Shown here: positions 61,234-63,354 of the stretch, in pieces | How the letters are laid out: every line of letters begins with the position of its first letter | Position numbering within the stretch: position 1 is the first letter of the stretch | Source of the DNA: Paracoccaceae bacterium | GTDB lineage: Bacteria > Pseudomonadota > Alphaproteobacteria > Rhodobacterales > Rhodobacteraceae | Assembly (NCBI GenBank): GCA_022763485.1 | Contig: JALEGX010000111.1 | Location: 1 to 63,354, forward strand | Direction: 5' to 3' | Length of the DNA stretch: 63,354 nt | The notes under the pieces: model-generated | Database searches by the model: none | Told to the model about the DNA's origin: nothing | Seen by the model: only the letters and a program-made list of their open reading frames with translations | Position numbers and translations under genes: made by a program

Positions 61234-61749
61234 TTACTCTGCGGTGTTCAACTGATCCAGATTGGCCAGAAATCGCTTCAGATAGTCATTGAAAGCGGTA
61301 ACTTCATCTGGGCTGAACCCATCCAACAGCTGTTTTTGGCGGGACAATGCGACTTGCAGGATCTCATCGTGCAATGCCTGCCCTTGCCGGGTGAGCGTCC
61401 AGTCGCGTCTGCGTTCGTCCGGCGCGTTGCACTCCGCCTGGACCAATCCCTTGTCTTCCAGACGTGCCAGTGAACGGCTGACCGCGCCCTTGTCGATCCC
61501 GATGGTTTTGCTGGCCTGGGCCACGCTGCTTCCCGGCGCACGGGTCAGCATCACCAGCATTCGCCAGTCCATCGCACCGATCCCGAACCTGCGCTGATAC
61601 AGGCGGGCGGCACTGCGGGTGAACCTGTTGGCGGCAAACGTCAGAAGAACGGTGGGGGTGCGCGAGAAACCCAGCGTGCGATGTTCGTCCTCCTGCTCAC
61701 CAACTGTGACCAGGAACATCTCGTCGCTCAAAAGATCCGTCTCAACCAT
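61234..61749 (-). CDS. MarR-family transcriptional regulator
   Basis: This 171-aa winged-helix protein has GIGAMDWRMLVMLTRAPGSSVAQASKTIGIDKGAVSRSLARLEDKGLVQAECNAPDERRRDWTLT as the MarR core. GGAGG is five bases before the ATG. It is divergent from the P450 gene, and two GTTG-N6-CAAC sites lie in the shared 101-bp region, so it probably controls that gene and itself. The ligand is unknown. Confidence 0.92.
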   Translation of the reverse strand: MVETDLLSDEMFLVTVGEQEDEHRTLGFSRTPTVLLTFAANRFTRSAARLYQRRFGIGAMDWRMLVMLTRAPGSSVAQASKTIGIDKGAVSRSLARLEDKGLVQAECNAPDERRRDWTLTRQGQALHDEILQVALSRQKQLLDGFSPDEVTAFNDYLKRFLANLDQLNTAE

Positions 61750-61786
61750 CGGTTCCTCCTGTTTTTCAGAAACTTACCGCATACGT

Positions 61787-61825
61787 GTTGACTCGACAAC
61801 TCATTGTGTGTTGCCATGTCAACAC
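61787..61825. promoter_or_regulatory. Two MarR operator candidates GTTG-N6-CAAC
   Basis: GTTG-ACTCGA-CAAC (61787-61800) and GTGTTG-CCATGT-CAACAC (61808-61825) share the same palindrome 23 bp apart, centred between marR and the P450 gene. Dimeric MarR proteins bind palindromes of this kind. Confidence 0.6.
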
Positions 61826-61850
61826 GAATCCCTATGCCGGAGGTGCGACC

Positions 61851-63018
61851 ATGGACGCCCCAACTTATGACATTGACCCGCAAAGCTTCTGGCGAGACCC
61901 CTACCCTGCCCTTGCCGATCTCCGGCGCACCGCCCCCGTCGCTTATGTGCCGCAGCTTGACGCGGTCCTGATCACCCGGCGCAACGATATCTTCGAGAAT
62001 GAAAAGAAGATCGACATCTTCTCTTCTGATCAGCCCGACGGGTTGATGACCCAGCTGATGGGGCAGAACATGATGCGCAAAGATGGCGAAGCGCATATGG
62101 CCGAGCGCAAAGCGATCTTTCCCACCGTGTCCCCACGCACCGTCAAAACCGTTTGGAAACGACAATTCCAAAACTTCACCGCCGCCACGCTGGAAGACCT
62201 GGCCCCGAAAGGTCAGGCAGACATGGTACGCGATATCGCGATGCGCTTGTCAGGAGACGCCCTGCGCGCGATCACCGGGCTGACCAATCTGGACTGGCAG
62301 GAAATGGATCGGGTCAGTCAGGGTATGGATCGACGGCTGTGCCAATTATGCTGCTGATCCCGAGGTCACCGCCCGCTGCAACGCCTGCACCGCCCTTATC
62401 GACGCAAAGATAGATGAGCACGTGCCGGACCTGCTGGCAAACCCGGATCAGTCGCTTCTGTCCGTACAGCTTGAAGCCGGGCTCAGCCCGGAGCAGTACC
62501 GTGCCAACATCAAACTGGCGATCTCGGGTGGGCAGAACGAGCCGCGTGACGTGATTGCCGGGGCAATCTGGGCCTTGCTGAGCCACCCCGACCAGTTGGA
62601 GCTGATCCGCGAAGGGACCCACAGCTGGATGGACGCGTTCGAGGAATATTCCCGTTGGATGTCCCCGATCGGCATGTCCCCCCGCCGGGTGGCCAAGGCG
62701 CATACTCTGCATGGCGTGTCCCTGTCACCCGACGACAGGGTGTTCTTCATGTTTGGCGCTGGCAACAGGGACGAAACGGTTTTCAGCGACCCGGATCGCT
62801 TCGATATCACCCGCGATTACTCTGCCGCCATCTCTTTTGGTGCGGGACCCCACTTCTGCGCCGGTGCCTGGGCCGCGCGCTGCCTGATCGCCGAAGTCGC
62901 TTTGCCAATGATCTTCGAGCGATTGCCCGACCTGCGACTGGATGGTCCGGTGCCGTTCGGGGGCTGGGCGTTTCGCGGCCCCCTGTCGATGCCGGTTGCT
63001 TGGAGCACCGGCACTTGA
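61851..63018 (+). pseudogene. Cytochrome P450 interrupted by a one-base frameshift
   Basis: The first part (61851 to about 62327) encodes a bacterial P450 N-terminus and oxygen-binding region. The second (about 62329 to 63018) continues with the K-helix-like part and the heme motif FGAGPHFCAGAWAAR. The frames differ by one. Removing one G at 62327-62328 joins GM to IDGCANYAADPEVTARC with no loss of homology. GGAGG precedes the ATG at 61851. The defect may be a recent mutation or a sequencing error. Heme cysteine and neighbouring residues are intact. Confidence 0.85.
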
Positions 63019-63053
63019 CGCCAAACCCAAGCTGAATTTGCCGGAGCGGTTGG

Positions 63054-63305
63054 TCAGAACAGGTCCAGCTGCTCCGGTATTGGGGCATATCCCTTGCGGA
63101 TCCGACCGTGCTTTTCCTGTTCGAACGCGTGTTCCACTTCGTGTCGCGACGCAAAGACCAGGGCTTCGCGCTGGCTGCCGCGATCCCCGATCCGCCCACA
63201 CTCCCGGCACAGCTCCCACTCGCCGAACAGCGTCTGCCGTATGGTCAGAACGCAGAACAGCTTGCGGCGCTTGTAGTGGTTGATCTGTTCCAGTCGCAGT
63301 TGCAT
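63054..63305 (-). CDS. WGR-domain protein
   Basis: This 83-aa protein matches the WGR fold in FGEWELCRECGRIGDRGSQREALVFASRHEVEHAFEQEKHGRIRKGY. The tryptophan of the usual WGR tripeptide is replaced by cysteine (CGR). WGR domains occur in DNA-damage and polyADP-ribose proteins and in free-standing bacterial proteins of unknown role. The gene is convergent with the P450 pseudogene. There is little Shine-Dalgarno signal at its ATG. The last 49 bases of the window show no further gene. Confidence 0.8.
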   Translation of the reverse strand: MQLRLEQINHYKRRKLFCVLTIRQTLFGEWELCRECGRIGDRGSQREALVFASRHEVEHAFEQEKHGRIRKGYAPIPEQLDLF

Positions 63306-63354
63306 CTCTGTCAGGATCCGGGGAGTGGGAAAGTCCTGCCACCCATCAAAGCGA

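Noticed and set aside
1..63354. tRNA or rRNA genes, CRISPR arrays, complete insertion sequences
   Set aside because: No cloverleaf-like or rRNA-like sequence, no spaced repeats and no transposase-like protein were seen in either strand by eye.

Overview
The window is a G+C-rich alphaproteobacterial segment, most likely from a roseobacter-type member of the Rhodobacterales. Three things point there. FlaF and FlbT control flagellin, and no fliA, fliD or fliS is visible here. The flagellin is short (273 aa). Perfect CtrA-type boxes (TTAA-N7-TTAA) lie upstream of flagellar and signalling genes. The assignment is inferred from gene content and protein families, not from a marker gene.

Region 1 (1-12905, nearly all minus strand) is a catabolic block. 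An AtuA-like protein, a carboxyltransferase, a biotin carboxylase and a nitronate monooxygenase are packed with 1 to 15 bp between them. A 214-bp gap with a strong hairpin follows, then a second tight module: hyuA, hyuB, a HisC-like aminotransferase and an Asp/Glu racemase-family enzyme. thpR closes the block. Together they look like a pathway that opens a lactam, hydantoin or related amide, handles an amino group, and carboxylates an acyl-CoA. The substrate cannot be read from sequence.

Region 2 (13145-48091) is a nearly complete flagellar gene cluster. It starts with a divergent RpoH-like sigma factor under a perfect CtrA box, followed by fliK-flgD. The minus-strand flgF-flgG-flgA-flgH-fliL-like operon comes next, then an uncharacterised 601-aa secreted helical-repeat protein, flgE-flgK-flgL and an FtcR-like OmpR regulator. 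After these come flgI, a rod-binding-only flgJ, a flgN-like chaperone gene and flagellin. fliI diverges from flgB-flgC-fliE-fliQ-SLT-flhA-fliR-flhB. fliL-fliM-DUF6468-motE diverges from fliF-fliH-fliN-fliP, and fliG is followed by a convergent flaF-flbT-DUF1217 operon.

Region 3 (48273-55541) holds control and motor genes: an unknown 161-aa protein, an AT-rich segment with DnaA-box-like sites, a second atypical OmpR-type regulator, MucR, motB, an inverted unknown membrane protein, motA and a FliJ-like coiled-coil protein.

Region 4 (55551-61185) looks like a phosphorelay: a CheY-like receiver, a 1096-aa PhnD-PAS-histidine kinase, an Hpt protein and a receiver protein with a degenerate GGDEF-like C-terminus. 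Perfect CtrA boxes lie upstream of the Hpt gene and upstream of the receiver gene. Since CtrA controls motility in this order, the relay plausibly feeds into the same circuit.

Region 5 (61234-63354) holds a MarR regulator with two matching operator candidates, a divergent cytochrome P450 gene broken by a one-base frameshift, and a small WGR-domain gene.
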